Below are positions 16,114-25,467 of a stretch of DNA of 64,000 nucleotides, piece by piece. Both the position numbers and the translations under genes were made by a program. The notes below the pieces were generated by a model, which saw only the letters and a list, made by a program, of their open reading frames with translations, did no database searches and had not been told where the DNA came from. This stretch comes from Methylobacterium planeticum (GTDB lineage: Bacteria > Pseudomonadota > Alphaproteobacteria > Rhizobiales > Beijerinckiaceae): contig NZ_VZZJ01000009.1 in the NCBI RefSeq assembly GCF_008806345.1, positions 1 through 64,000 on the forward strand, written 5' to 3'. Numbering within the stretch: position 1 is the first letter of the stretch; every line of letters begins with the position of its first letter.

Positions 16114-18500
16114 TGCAGCATCTCCGCGATCTGGGGGCCCGTCCGCGCGGTGCCCTTCTCTTCGTGTCCGCCAGGGCGTCCACCCGGGGTCTGGTCCGCC
16201 GGCCCGTCGCCGGCCAGCACGCGCGGCACCCGCATCCGCACGCGCCCGCCGCGACCGGCCGGGTTGTCGTTCAGCTCGATCCCGCCGCCATGCTCCTCGA
16301 GCACCTTGCTGACGATGGCGAGGCCGAGCCCGGTGCCGCCCTCGCGGGTCGTCATATAGGGCTCGAGCAGGCGCTGGCGCCCTTCGGCCGGGAATCCCTT
16401 CCCGTTATCGGTGACCTCGATGACCGCGAAGGCCTCCTCGAGGCTCAGGGACAGCTCGACGCGACCCTTGCCGAGCTCCGCCTCCGGCACCGCGGCGACC
16501 GCCTCGACGGCATTCTTGAGGATGTTCGTCAGAACCTGCGACAGGAGGCGGATGTCGAAGGCGGCGGTGACCCGCTCGCCGCCCTCCACGCCCCTGGCCG
16601 AGAAGGCGAAATCGAGGTCGGGATGCGCCACCCGCATCATGAAGAGGTTCTGCTTGGCGATCTCGGTCAGGTCGTGCTCGGCGATGGCGGGCTTGGGCAT
16701 GCGGGCGAAGGAGGAGAACTCGTCCACCATGCGCTTGATCTCGTCGACCTGGCGCACGATCGTCGCAGTGCACTGGTCGAACACGTCGCGGTCGGTGGTG
16801 ATGACCTTGCCGTACTTGCGCCGGATGCGCTCGGCCGAGAGCTGGATCGGGGTCAGCGGGTTCTTGATCTCGTGGGCGATGCGGCGCGCCACGTCGGCCC
16901 AGGCCGAGGTGCGCTGGGCCGAGACGAGGTCGGTGATGTCGTCGAGGGTGACGACGAATCCGCGGGCGGCGCCCTGCGTCTGCTCGCTCGTGACCCGCAC
17001 CGTCACCGTGCGCTCGCGCCCGTCACGGGTGAGCTGGATCTGCTGCTGCAGCGCCCGCTGGCGTCCCTCGGCCTCGGGGAAGAGCGGCGCCAGCTCGGGG
17101 ACCGTTTGGGTCAGCGGCATGCCGATGAGATCCTCCCCCGTGAGGCCCAGCATGCGCTCGGCCCCCGGATTGGCGATGGTGACGAGGCCGCCCGCATCGA
17201 CGCCGATGACCCCCGGCGAGACGCCGGACAGCACGGCCTCGGTGAAGCGGCGGCGGCGGTCGATCAGGTCGCTCGCGGCCGTCAGCCCCGCGTGCTGGCG
17301 GCGGAGCTCCTGCGTCATCTTGTTGAAGCTCTCGCCGAGATGCGCGAGGTCCCCGTCGGCCTTCCGGGCGGGCACCTGCGCGTAGAAATTGCCCGAGGCG
17401 ACCTGATCGGCCGCGTTGATGAGGCGCCGGATCGGGGCGACGAAGCGGTTGGCGAAGTTCAGCCCGAACCAGACCGCCGACAGGAGCGCGATGAGGGCGA
17501 TCAGCACGAAGACCGACGCGAAGGTGACCTGGATCGAGCGCTTCAGGGAATCGTAGGTCAGGTACTCGGCGGCGGCCGCGCGCGAGACGCCGGGGAACTC
17601 GATGGCGAGCTGGCTGACCTCCCGCTGCACGAGGAGCACCGCGTCGTCGTAGGCCGGCATGCGCAGGAGGGCGGCGAAGACCCGGCCCTCCGTCGGCAGC
17701 AGGCAGATGGGGTCGTTCGATTTCGCCGCATCCTCGAACGCCGCGGCCGAGGGCAGGCGCGTCTGCTTCAGGATATCGATCTTGGCGCGCGCCACCACGT
17801 CGGTCGGCCCCCGCATGATCTGGGCGACGGGCAGCCCGAGATTCGTCGCGCGGGTGGTGAGGAAGTTCTCGAACCATTCACGGTTCACATCGAAGTTCGG
17901 GCGCGCGCGGGTGAGATCGTCGTTGAGGATGCGGATCTCGCGGGCGAGGCTCTGGCACTGGTTCTCCTGGTAGGCATCCGCCACCTCGACGGATTTCAGC
18001 ACCACGTCGCGGACCCGGTCCGTGAAGCCGAGGGAGAGGCCGCGGTCGATCGTCACCGAGGCCACCACGGCGAGCAGGATGGTGGGCAGGATCGCGATCA
18101 GGCTGAACAGGCCGACGATGCGGGTGTGCAGCCGCGCCACCGCAGCATTGGCCCGGCGCGCGTGCAGGAAGACCCGCGCCTCCCAGGCGATCACCACCAC
18201 GAGGCTGAGAACGAGGAAGACGTTGATGGCGAGCAGCGTCACGCCGATCGTCGGCGTCGGCGTGACGCGGATCACGCCGGCCAGGATCAGGAAGGTGGCG
18301 ATCGCCGAGACCAGCGCCGTGGCGACGACGGCGGCCCCGATCCAGCCGGGGCCGCGCGGGCCGGGCTTCATCGCCTCGGCGACGCCCCCCTCCGACGCGA
18401 ACGGATCGGGCCCGCCGCCGGATTCGGCGGAGGGAGCGTCGGCAGCGCCGGCGCCTTCCGGAGAGCCGCCCGATTTCCTGGAACGTCGCAGAAACGGCAT
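16110..18500 (-). CDS. ntrY: Sensor histidine kinase NtrY
   Basis: 796-residue membrane kinase that phosphorylates NtrX. TM segments lie near 53-78, 85-106, 130-150 and 325-348, enclosing a periplasmic domain (~151-324). Then come a HAMP linker (~349-400), a PAS domain (~418-525), the H-box [14 protein letters not shown] with His543, and a HATPase_c domain (NILKNAVEA, DNGKGFP, GTGLGLAI). The N-terminal 45 residues are a charged low-complexity tail. It is the first gene of a ntrY-ntrX transcription unit; ntrB and ntrC, often directly upstream, lie 11 kb away here. Confidence 0.96.
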   Translation of the reverse strand: MPFLRRSRKSGGSPEGAGAADAPSAESGGGPDPFASEGGVAEAMKPGPRGPGWIGAAVVATALVSAIATFLILAGVIRVTPTPTIGVTLLAINVFLVLSLVVVIAWEARVFLHARRANAAVARLHTRIVGLFSLIAILPTILLAVVASVTIDRGLSLGFTDRVRDVVLKSVEVADAYQENQCQSLAREIRILNDDLTRARPNFDVNREWFENFLTTRATNLGLPVAQIMRGPTDVVARAKIDILKQTRLPSAAAFEDAAKSNDPICLLPTEGRVFAALLRMPAYDDAVLLVQREVSQLAIEFPGVSRAAAAEYLTYDSLKRSIQVTFASVFVLIALIALLSAVWFGLNFANRFVAPIRRLINAADQVASGNFYAQVPARKADGDLAHLGESFNKMTQELRRQHAGLTAASDLIDRRRRFTEAVLSGVSPGVIGVDAGGLVTIANPGAERMLGLTGEDLIGMPLTQTVPELAPLFPEAEGRQRALQQQIQLTRDGRERTVTVRVTSEQTQGAARGFVVTLDDITDLVSAQRTSAWADVARRIAHEIKNPLTPIQLSAERIRRKYGKVITTDRDVFDQCTATIVRQVDEIKRMVDEFSSFARMPKPAIAEHDLTEIAKQNLFMMRVAHPDLDFAFSARGVEGGERVTAAFDIRLLSQVLTNILKNAVEAVAAVPEAELGKGRVELSLSLEEAFAVIEVTDNGKGFPAEGRQRLLEPYMTTREGGTGLGLAIVSKVLEEHGGGIELNDNPAGRGGRVRMRVPRVLAGDGPADQTPGGRPGGHEEKGTARTGPQIAEMLQ

Positions 18501-18814
18501 CCCTGATGCAGGGCCACAACAGTGTGGCGAAATTAATACGAATCGGGCTGGAGCGGCGGAATCTACAACCGCAAATCGTCAGCTCGGATACGGTCAAGCT
18601 CCGGATCGATTGCGTGAATCGGCCCTGTGCTGGCGGCTCCTACTCCACCGTCGTGCGCTTGAACAGGCTCGCCGTGCGACGGCGTCGGCTTGCGCCTCGA
18701 TCCCGCGGTCCGGGGCGCGTCGACCCGAGGGGAAGGCCGGAACGGGCGCCCCCCGATCCTCGGTTCGCGAATCGGCAGGCCCGGCGCGATCGAGGCCGTC
18801 GACCGGAGCGCCGT
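18501..18814. other. Intergenic region upstream of ntrY
   Basis: About 310 bases holding the presumed ntrY promoter on the minus strand. The part next to ntrY (18520-18600) is less GC-rich. No RNA gene, known operator or strong hairpin was recognised. Confidence 0.45.
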
Positions 18815-19618
18815 TCAGAGATCCGTCGTCACGCTCAGGCCGTCATAGGCCGGGGTCACGTGCGGGGGCAGCTTGCGGGCGAGCGTCGCGTAGTCGAGGT
18901 CGGTGTGGAGGTTCGTCAGGATGGCGCGCTGCGGTGCGACCTCTTCGATCAGCGCGAGGGCGTCCGAGACGGAGTAATGGGTCGGGTGCGGCGTCTCGCG
19001 CAGGGCGTCGATGATCAGGAGATCGAGGCCGCGCAACGCCGACTTGCTCGCCTCCGGCATCAGGCTGACATCGGGCGCGTAGGCGGTCGGACCGAAGCGG
19101 AAGCCGAGGGCGGCCTCGTTGCCGTGCTCCATGCCGAAGGGCCGCGCCGTCAGCGTGCCGCCCGGCCCCTCGATCGCGACCGGTTCGCCCTCCACGAGGT
19201 CGTGCATGTCGAGGATCGGCGGGTAGGCGCTCCCCGGCGGCGTCACGAAGCAGTAGCCGAAGCGCGTCTCGAGGAGCGTCCGGGTGAGCGCGTCGGCAAA
19301 GACCGGGATGCGCCGCCGCATGTGGATCACCAGGGGGCGGACATCGTCGATGCCGTGGGTGTGGTCCGCATGCGCGTGGGTGAACAGCACGGCATCGAGG
19401 CGGCTGACGCCCGCATCGATGAGCTGCTCGCGCAGGTCCGGCGAGGTGTCGACGAGGAGCGTGGTCGCGCCCTCCCCGTCCCGGCGCTCGGCGAGGATCG
19501 AGCAGCGGCGCCGGCGGTTGCGCGGCTCGTTCGGGTCGCAGGCGCCCCAGCCGTAGGCGACGCGGGGCACGCCGCCGGATGAGCCGCAACCGAGAATATG
19601 CAGGGTCAGCGTCGCCAT
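18815..19618 (-). CDS. MBL-fold metal-dependent hydrolase
   Basis: 267-residue metallo-beta-lactamase-fold enzyme of the PhnP-like group. The metal motif HAHADH (His81, His83, Asp85, His86) is complete, with further conserved features GCGSSGGVPR at the N-terminus, DTSPDLREQL, and a late His (HPTHYS). PhnP relatives are phosphodiesterases acting on cyclic phosphates; the natural substrate here is not known. It closes the tatD-side end of the dacA-tmk-holB-metG-tatD cluster, 43 bases after tatD, an arrangement common in alphaproteobacteria. Confidence 0.88.
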   Translation of the reverse strand: MATLTLHILGCGSSGGVPRVAYGWGACDPNEPRNRRRRCSILAERRDGEGATTLLVDTSPDLREQLIDAGVSRLDAVLFTHAHADHTHGIDDVRPLVIHMRRRIPVFADALTRTLLETRFGYCFVTPPGSAYPPILDMHDLVEGEPVAIEGPGGTLTARPFGMEHGNEAALGFRFGPTAYAPDVSLMPEASKSALRGLDLLIIDALRETPHPTHYSVSDALALIEEVAPQRAILTNLHTDLDYATLARKLPPHVTPAYDGLSVTTDL

Positions 19619-19661
19619 CCGGACCTCCCGCCCGGTTGGTACCTGAGCGCACCCCGTCCTG

Positions 19662-20465
19662 TCATGCCCCCATTCCCGCCACAGGCCCCCCGCCCGCCTT
19701 GGCGAAGAGGCGGTGGAAGTTCGCGCTCGTCAGGGCGGCGAAATCCCCGAAGGGCAGCCCGAGCGTGGCGGCGAGCGCGCGGGCCGTATCCGCCGTGTAG
19801 GCCGGTTCGTTGGTGCGCCCGCGATGCGGCTCGGGCGCGAGGAACGGCGCGTCGGTCTCGACCAGGATCCGGTCGTGGGGCACGGCGCGCGCGATCTCGC
19901 GCAGGTCGTGCGAGCGGCGGAAGGTGACGATGCCGGAGAACGAGACCGACAGCCCAAGCTCGACGCCGATTTCGGCCAGGCGCCGGCCCGACGAGAAGCA
20001 GTGCAGCACGGCCTTGAAGGCGCCGCGCCCCATCTCGTCGGTGAGCACCGCCTCCATGTGGGCATCGGCGTCGCGGGCATGGATCACCAGCGGCAGGCCG
20101 GTCATGCGCGCCGCCGCGATATGGGCGCGCAGCACCCGCTCCTGCACGGCCTCGGGAGCCGCGTCGTCGTAGTGATAGTCGAGGCCCGCCTCGCCGATGC
20201 CGATGCAGCGCGGATGGTCGGTGAGAGCGGCGATGGCCTCGGCCGGTATCTCCGGCTCCTCGGCGGCGCCGTGCGGGTGGGTGCCCACGGTGTACCAGAC
20301 TTCGGGATGCGCCTCCGCGATGGCCCGGTAGGTGTCGGCCTTCGCGACGCGGGTCGAGATCGTGAGCATCCGGGTTACCCCCGCATCCCTGGCGCGCGCG
20401 ATGACGCCCGGCAGGTCGGCGGCGAAATCCGGGAAGTCGAGATGGCAGTGGCTGTCGATCAGCAT
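19662..20465 (-). CDS. tatD: TatD-family metal-dependent deoxyribonuclease
   Basis: TIM-barrel hydrolase of the TatD/YcfH family, 267 residues, with 3'-5' exonuclease activity in studied members. Metal ligands are visible: His6 and His8 (DSHCHLDF), Glu in GIGEAGLDYHY, His in LVIHARDAD and LHCFSSG, and Asp in VETDAPFL. The start ATG at 20465 gives the canonical MLIDSHCHLDF opening; the longer open frame is low-complexity. It sits between metG and the MBL hydrolase in one direction. Confidence 0.94.
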   Translation of the reverse strand: MLIDSHCHLDFPDFAADLPGVIARARDAGVTRMLTISTRVAKADTYRAIAEAHPEVWYTVGTHPHGAAEEPEIPAEAIAALTDHPRCIGIGEAGLDYHYDDAAPEAVQERVLRAHIAAARMTGLPLVIHARDADAHMEAVLTDEMGRGAFKAVLHCFSSGRRLAEIGVELGLSVSFSGIVTFRRSHDLREIARAVPHDRILVETDAPFLAPEPHRGRTNEPAYTADTARALAATLGLPFGDFAALTSANFHRLFAKAGGGPVAGMGA

Positions 20466-20610
20466 GGAATTCAGGGGAGCAGGGGTGGGATCGTCCTCAC
20501 CCGGCATGGGTGCGGACACGCGGCCGGGTGGAGGACGGATGCGGCGTGGGACGCGGCTCGGATGAGCCCCGGCGGCCTCCCCCCGCGAAGGGGAGAGGAC
20601 GGGGCCGCCC

Positions 20611-22176
20611 TCACGCCGCCTCCGGCTCGATGAAGCGCGGGAAGATCGGCGCCGGAGCCGGAAGGGCGGTGCCGGGCATGAGGCGATGCGCCTCGCCGAC
20701 ATGATCGAGGCTCCGCGCCTCCGGCGAGACGGCGAGGAGGTCGAGGAGCGCCGCGCCCGCCGTCGGCACGAAGGGCTGGACCAGGATGCCGACCGCCCGC
20801 AGGGTCTCGATCGTCACGTACAGGACGGTGTTCATCCGCTCCGGGTCGGTCTTGCGCAGGCGCCAGGGCTCCTCGCCCGCGAAGTAGCGGTTGGCGCTGC
20901 TCACCACCGCCCAGATCTCGGCGAGCGCCGTGTGCAGCGCCAGATCGTCGATCGCCGCCCGCGCCTTGCCGGGCAGCGCGTCGGCGGCGGACAGCAGGGC
21001 GCGGTCGGCGTCCGTGAGCGGACCAGGTGCCGGCACCGCGCCGTCGCAATTCTTGGCGATCATCGAGAGCGAGCGCTGCGCGAGGTTGCCGAGGTCGTTG
21101 GCGAGGTCCGCGTTGATGCGCCCGATGATGGCCTCGTGGCTGTAATTGCCGTCGCCGCCGAAGGGCACCTCGCGCAGCACGAAGTAGCGGAGCTGATCGA
21201 CGCCGTAGGTCGTGATCAGGTCCATCGGGTCGACCACGTTGCCGAGCGACTTCGACATCTTCTCGCCCTTGGAGAGCAGGAAGCCGTGGCCGAAGACCCG
21301 GCGGGGGAGCGGCAGCCCCGCCGACATCAGGAAGGCCGGCCAGTAGACGGCGTGGAAGCGCACGATGTCCTTGCCGATGACGTGGAGGTCCACCGGCCAG
21401 TGATGCCAGCGCGGGTCGCCAGCGTCGGGAAAGCCGCAGACGGTGAGGTAGTTCGTCAGGGCATCGACCCAGACATACATCACGTGGCCGGGGGCATCCG
21501 GCACCGGCACGCCCCAATCGAAGGTCGTGCGGCTGACGGACAGATCCTTGAGCCCCGAGCGCACGAAGCTCGCGACCTCGTTGCGGCGGGTCTCCGGGCC
21601 GATGAAGTCGGGCTCGGCCTCGTAGAGCGCGAGCAGCTTCTCGCCGTAGGCGGAGAGCCGGAAGAGGTAGTTCTCCTCCTCGGTCCACTCGACCGGGGTC
21701 TGGGTCATCTTCGCGCGGCGCGTCCCGTCCGGCCCGATCTCGGTCTCGTCCTCGCCGTACCAGGCCTCGTCGCGCACCGAGTACCAGCCGATATATTTCG
21801 ACAGGTAGATGTCGCCGTTGTCGCGCATGCGTTGCCAGATCGCCTGCGCGGCGGCGAAATGGTCAGGCTCGGTGGTGCGGATGAAGCGGTCGTGGCTGCA
21901 GTTCAGCGCCTCCGCCATGAGACGGAACTTCTGGGACATCTCGTCGACCAGTGCCCGCGGCGTCGTGCCGAGCCGCGCCGCCGTCTGCTGGATCTTGAGG
22001 CCGTGCTCGTCGGTGCCCGTGGTGAAGAGCACGTCGTAGCCGTCGAGGCGCTTGAACCGGGCGATGGCATCGGTCGCGATCACCTCGTAGGCATGCCCGA
22101 TATGGGGGGCACCGTTCGGGTAGGAGATCGCGGTGGTGAGGCTGTATCTGCCCTTTGCCGGGTTTTGGGCCGTCAC
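20611..22176 (-). CDS. metG: Methionine-tRNA ligase
   Basis: Charges tRNA-Met and initiator tRNA with methionine. 521 residues. HIGH-type motif [12 protein letters not shown] near residue 20 and KMSKS motif [11 protein letters not shown] near 303 are intact, with the class I Rossmann core and an anticodon-binding helical domain ([16 protein letters not shown]). There is no C-terminal EMAP/dimerisation domain and no zinc-knuckle cysteines in the connecting peptide, so it is the short form (MetG2-like), as in many alphaproteobacteria. Start is GTG. It lies between holB and tatD. Confidence 0.97.
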   Translation of the reverse strand: MTAQNPAKGRYSLTTAISYPNGAPHIGHAYEVIATDAIARFKRLDGYDVLFTTGTDEHGLKIQQTAARLGTTPRALVDEMSQKFRLMAEALNCSHDRFIRTTEPDHFAAAQAIWQRMRDNGDIYLSKYIGWYSVRDEAWYGEDETEIGPDGTRRAKMTQTPVEWTEEENYLFRLSAYGEKLLALYEAEPDFIGPETRRNEVASFVRSGLKDLSVSRTTFDWGVPVPDAPGHVMYVWVDALTNYLTVCGFPDAGDPRWHHWPVDLHVIGKDIVRFHAVYWPAFLMSAGLPLPRRVFGHGFLLSKGEKMSKSLGNVVDPMDLITTYGVDQLRYFVLREVPFGGDGNYSHEAIIGRINADLANDLGNLAQRSLSMIAKNCDGAVPAPGPLTDADRALLSAADALPGKARAAIDDLALHTALAEIWAVVSSANRYFAGEEPWRLRKTDPERMNTVLYVTIETLRAVGILVQPFVPTAGAALLDLLAVSPEARSLDHVGEAHRLMPGTALPAPAPIFPRFIEPEAA

Positions 22177-22345
22177 GTCAGAGGTTCCCCGGATACGCGG
22201 ATCGTGGGCTCCCGTGATCCCGGCAGGGCAGGATCACAGGATCAGAGGGTTTCGCAAGCCCTGGAGCGTTCCTGAGCCGGCCGGCTCGGGCCCGCACGCG
22301 GATGCCGCTTCCCACCAACGCCCCGCCGCCCAGACCGAGGCGGCG

Positions 22346-23407
22346 CTAGGCAGCCCGCACGGCGCCCGCGAGGTCCCCGAACAGGGACAGGACGAGGGGC
22401 CGGCGGTCGAGGTTGTAGGTCGCGGTCTCCCGGGCGGCGCGGGCGATCTTGTCACACACCTCGACCAGGGCCGCAAGGCGAGCGGGGGGCTCGCTCCGGC
22501 GTCGGTCGATCTCGGCCGAGACGAAGCGGAACACCGTGTCGAGGCTCGCCTCGAACAGGGCATCGGCGTCCCGCGCCGCGAGCATGTCGGCGAGGGTCAG
22601 GATCCGGCGCCAATCCGGGTGCTCGAGCCGGGCGAGCAGCGTCTCGACCTCGGCGACGAGGCTCGCGGTGGCGGGATCGAGCATCGCCACGGCTCGCGCC
22701 ACCGAGCCTTCCGCGAGGCCGGCCGCCCGCGCGAGCGCGGCTTCGTCCGGCGTCCCGAAGGGCGCGGGGAAGCCCGCCACAACGGCGGCGACCTCATTGT
22801 CGCCGAGGGGCCGGAGGGTCAGGGCGCGGCAGCGCGAACGGATCGTGGGCAGGAGGCGGCCCGGGGCGTGGCTGACGATGAGGAAGAGCGAGCGCGGGGG
22901 GGGCTCCTCCAGCATCTTGAGGAGCGCGTTGGCGCTGTTCGGGTTGAGGTCCTCGGCGCTGTCGACGATGCAGATGCGGTAGCCCGCATTGCCGGCCGTC
23001 GAGCCGAAGAGGTCGAGGGCCTTGCGGGCCGCATCGACCGGGATCTTGGTGGGCAGGGTCTTGGCGCCGGGCACCCGGTGACGCCGGAGCGCCACGAGGT
23101 TGGGATGCGACAGCGCCGCGACCTTCCGGGCGGCCGGATGATCCGCCGCGACATGGAGCCGATCCGGCGCCTCCCGCCGGTCGGGATGGGCCAGGAGCCA
23201 GCGCGCCACCCGGTAGGCCAGGGTCGCCTTGCCGATGCCCTGCGGGCCGCCGATCAGCCAGGCATGGTGCAGGCGCCCGGAGCCGATCGCGGCGGAGAAG
23301 GCCGCCTCGGCCGCCGCATGCCCGACGAGCCGGGTCTCCTCGCGGGGACGCGGCACCTCGGCGAGGTCCCCCGGCTCGACGTCGTCCGGTGCCCGCTCAA
23401 GCGGCAT
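22346..23407 (-). CDS. holB: DNA polymerase III subunit delta'
   Basis: Clamp-loader subunit of the replicative polymerase, 353 residues. The AAA+ fold is recognisable from HHAWLIGGPQGIGKATLAYRVARWL (an atypical P-loop), the sensor region NSANALLKMLEEPPPRSLFLIVSH and the SRC motif (IRSRCRALTL). The zinc-binding cysteines of the E. coli protein are absent, as in other alphaproteobacterial HolB. ATG 23407 lies within the end of tmk (11-base overlap), indicating coupled translation. Confidence 0.93.
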   Translation of the reverse strand: MPLERAPDDVEPGDLAEVPRPREETRLVGHAAAEAAFSAAIGSGRLHHAWLIGGPQGIGKATLAYRVARWLLAHPDRREAPDRLHVAADHPAARKVAALSHPNLVALRRHRVPGAKTLPTKIPVDAARKALDLFGSTAGNAGYRICIVDSAEDLNPNSANALLKMLEEPPPRSLFLIVSHAPGRLLPTIRSRCRALTLRPLGDNEVAAVVAGFPAPFGTPDEAALARAAGLAEGSVARAVAMLDPATASLVAEVETLLARLEHPDWRRILTLADMLAARDADALFEASLDTVFRFVSAEIDRRRSEPPARLAALVEVCDKIARAARETATYNLDRRPLVLSLFGDLAGAVRAA

Positions 23408-24086
23408 CGTGTCGGCTCTCCGTGGCGTTCCGGAACAGGCTCGGCAGACGGGCCTCCACGACGGCGCGGATCTCGGCCTCGACCGCATCGGGCTCGTGGG
23501 CGGCGTCGATCAGGGCGCAGCGGTCTGGCTCGGCCTCCGCGATGGCGCGGAAGCCCGCGCGCAGGCGGGCGTGGAAGCCGAGGGCCTCGGCCTCGAAGCG
23601 ATCGGGGGCGCCCTCCCCCGCCCGCGCACGCGCCCGGGCGAGGCCCGCCTCGGGGGGCAGATCGAGGATCAGCGTGAGGTCGGGCCGGGTCTCGCCCACC
23701 GCCACGCGCTCCAGGGCCCGGACCGTCCGGGCATCGAGCCCGCCCGCCGCCCCCTGATAGGCGCGGGTGGAGTCGGCGAACCGGTCGCAGAGGACGATCT
23801 CGCCGCGCCGCAGCGCCGGGCGGATCAGGCGGTCGAGGTGGTCGATCCGGGCCGCGGTGAACAGCAGCGCCTCGGCGAACGGGCCGTAGGGCTTGGCGAG
23901 GCCGGCCAGCAGGGCCTCGCGGATCTCCTCAGCCCGCGCCGAGCCGCCGGGTTCCCGGGTGCTCACGACCTCGCGACCGCTCCGCTCGCGCAGATGGCGG
24001 GCGAGGCGGGCCACCTGGGTCGACTTGCCCGCCCCCTCCCCGCCCTCGAACGTGATGAAGACGCCGGCCGGCGGGACAGCCTTCAC
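23397..24086 (-). CDS. tmk: Thymidylate kinase
   Basis: Phosphorylates dTMP to dTDP. 229 residues. P-loop FEGGEGAGKSTQ (near 13-24), the DR(Y/F) motif CDRFADSTRAYQG, and the LID region (ARARAGEGAPDRFEAE) are present. The start is the GTG that overlaps the dacA stop codon by 4 bases (GTGA); the N-terminus VKAVPPAGVFITFEGGEG then fits the family. Overlaps on both sides place it in one operon, dacA-tmk-holB. Confidence 0.95.
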   Translation of the reverse strand: MKAVPPAGVFITFEGGEGAGKSTQVARLARHLRERSGREVVSTREPGGSARAEEIREALLAGLAKPYGPFAEALLFTAARIDHLDRLIRPALRRGEIVLCDRFADSTRAYQGAAGGLDARTVRALERVAVGETRPDLTLILDLPPEAGLARARARAGEGAPDRFEAEALGFHARLRAGFRAIAEAEPDRCALIDAAHEPDAVEAEIRAVVEARLPSLFRNATESRHDAA

Positions 24087-25285
24087 GAGGGGTTGCTGGC
24101 CTTGCCGAAGGCGCGCCGGAACAGGCCGGTGCCGACCTCGAGCGCGGCATCGAGCGCGCGCTGCGGGATCGTGCCCGCCGCCACCGTCTCGCCCGCGTAG
24201 AGGGGCTGATCGAGGGCCACGGTGTCGCCCCGCATGATGCGCAGGCGGCCGATCTCGCGGCCCTGCTCCACCGGTGCGGTGAGCGGCCCCTGGTAGACGG
24301 CACGCGCCGAGATCCGCTCGCCCGAGCCCCGCGGCAGCAGGAGGCGCACCGGCTTCCTGGCCACGAGGGTCACGCTGCCCTTCTCGCCGCCGAAGACCGA
24401 GGCCTCCGCCACGGTCTCGCCGGCGTTGAAGACCTGGCGCGGCTCGAAGGCGCGGAAGCCCCATTCCATCAGCTTGCGGGATTCCGCGGCGCGGTCGCGG
24501 GCGGTCTTGAGGCCGCTCACCACCATGACGAGGCGCTGGCCGTTCTGGACGGCCGAGCCGGTCAGGCCGTAACCCGATTCCTCGAGGTATCCGGTCTTGA
24601 GGCCATCCGCCCCGATGTCGAGGGCGAGCAGCGGATTGCGGTTCTGCTGCTTGATCTTGTTCCAGGTGAACTCGCGCTCCGCGAAGATCTTGTAGAGGTC
24701 CGGGTAGGTGTCGATGAGGTGCATCGCGAGCTTGGCGAGGTCGCGGGCGGTCACCTTCTGGTCCGGGGCCGAGTAGCCCGTGGCGTTGCGGAAGACCGAC
24801 TTCGTCAGGCCGAGTTCCTTGGCCTTGGCGTTCATCATCCCGGCGAAGGCTTCCTCCGAGCCCGCCATGTTCTCCGCGATGGTGATGGCCGCGTCGTTGC
24901 CGGATTGCACGATGAGGCCGCGCAGCAGGTCCGACATCTTGATGCGGCTGTTCACCTGGGCGAACATCGAGGAGCCGCCGCCCCCCGCCCCGCCCCGGCG
25001 CCAGGCGTCCTCCGTCACCGTGAACTCCGTCTCCATGGTGAGGCGGCCCGATTTCAGGGCGTCGAAGACGATCTCGGTCGTCATCAGCTTGGCCATGCTG
25101 GCCGGCGAGAACAGCTCGTCGGCGGCCTTCTCGAACAGCACGGAGCCCGAATCCGCATCGATCAGGATCGCGTGCGGGGCCGCCGTCTGGAAGTTCTGAG
25201 CCGCGGCGGGCCGGGCGGCGGGGAGCGCGAGCAGGCCGAGACAGGACAGAGCCGCGAGGACCGTCCGGATGGATCTCACACGCAT
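24083..25285 (-). CDS. dacA: D-alanyl-D-alanine carboxypeptidase (PBP5/6 type)
   Basis: Periplasmic peptidoglycan carboxypeptidase, 400 residues from ATG 25285. A Sec signal peptide (cleavage near AAAQ, residue 30) is followed by the transpeptidase fold with the three active-site motifs: S63-MA-K66 (SPASMAKLM), SGN (VQSGNDAA) and KTG (GLKTGY). A C-terminal beta-rich domain (GSVTLVARKPVRLLLPRG) follows, and the last residues (ALEVGTGLFRRAFGK) could form the amphipathic membrane anchor. It lies 182 bases after rlpA and overlaps tmk. Confidence 0.95.
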   Translation of the reverse strand: MRVRSIRTVLAALSCLGLLALPAARPAAAQNFQTAAPHAILIDADSGSVLFEKAADELFSPASMAKLMTTEIVFDALKSGRLTMETEFTVTEDAWRRGGAGGGGSSMFAQVNSRIKMSDLLRGLIVQSGNDAAITIAENMAGSEEAFAGMMNAKAKELGLTKSVFRNATGYSAPDQKVTARDLAKLAMHLIDTYPDLYKIFAEREFTWNKIKQQNRNPLLALDIGADGLKTGYLEESGYGLTGSAVQNGQRLVMVVSGLKTARDRAAESRKLMEWGFRAFEPRQVFNAGETVAEASVFGGEKGSVTLVARKPVRLLLPRGSGERISARAVYQGPLTAPVEQGREIGRLRIMRGDTVALDQPLYAGETVAAGTIPQRALDAALEVGTGLFRRAFGKASNPS

Positions 25286-25467
25286 CGATACCCTCAACCC
25301 CTTCGGACCGCCGAGACGGCGTCCCTTCCCTGTGCCCCGCAAAGCGAGACCCTACAGCGGTTTGCCCGTCAAATCGAACGCAAGTTCGCCGCGGGCGCCG
25401 TCGGGATCGGGCTCGTCCGAACGCCGGCTCCGGGGATCCGGGGCAGCGGGAGGGACGACCGATGCGA

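Noticed and set aside
16113..18506. 797-codon open frame opposite ntrY
   Set aside because: Antisense shadow of ntrY; composition is unlike a protein and no motif is present.
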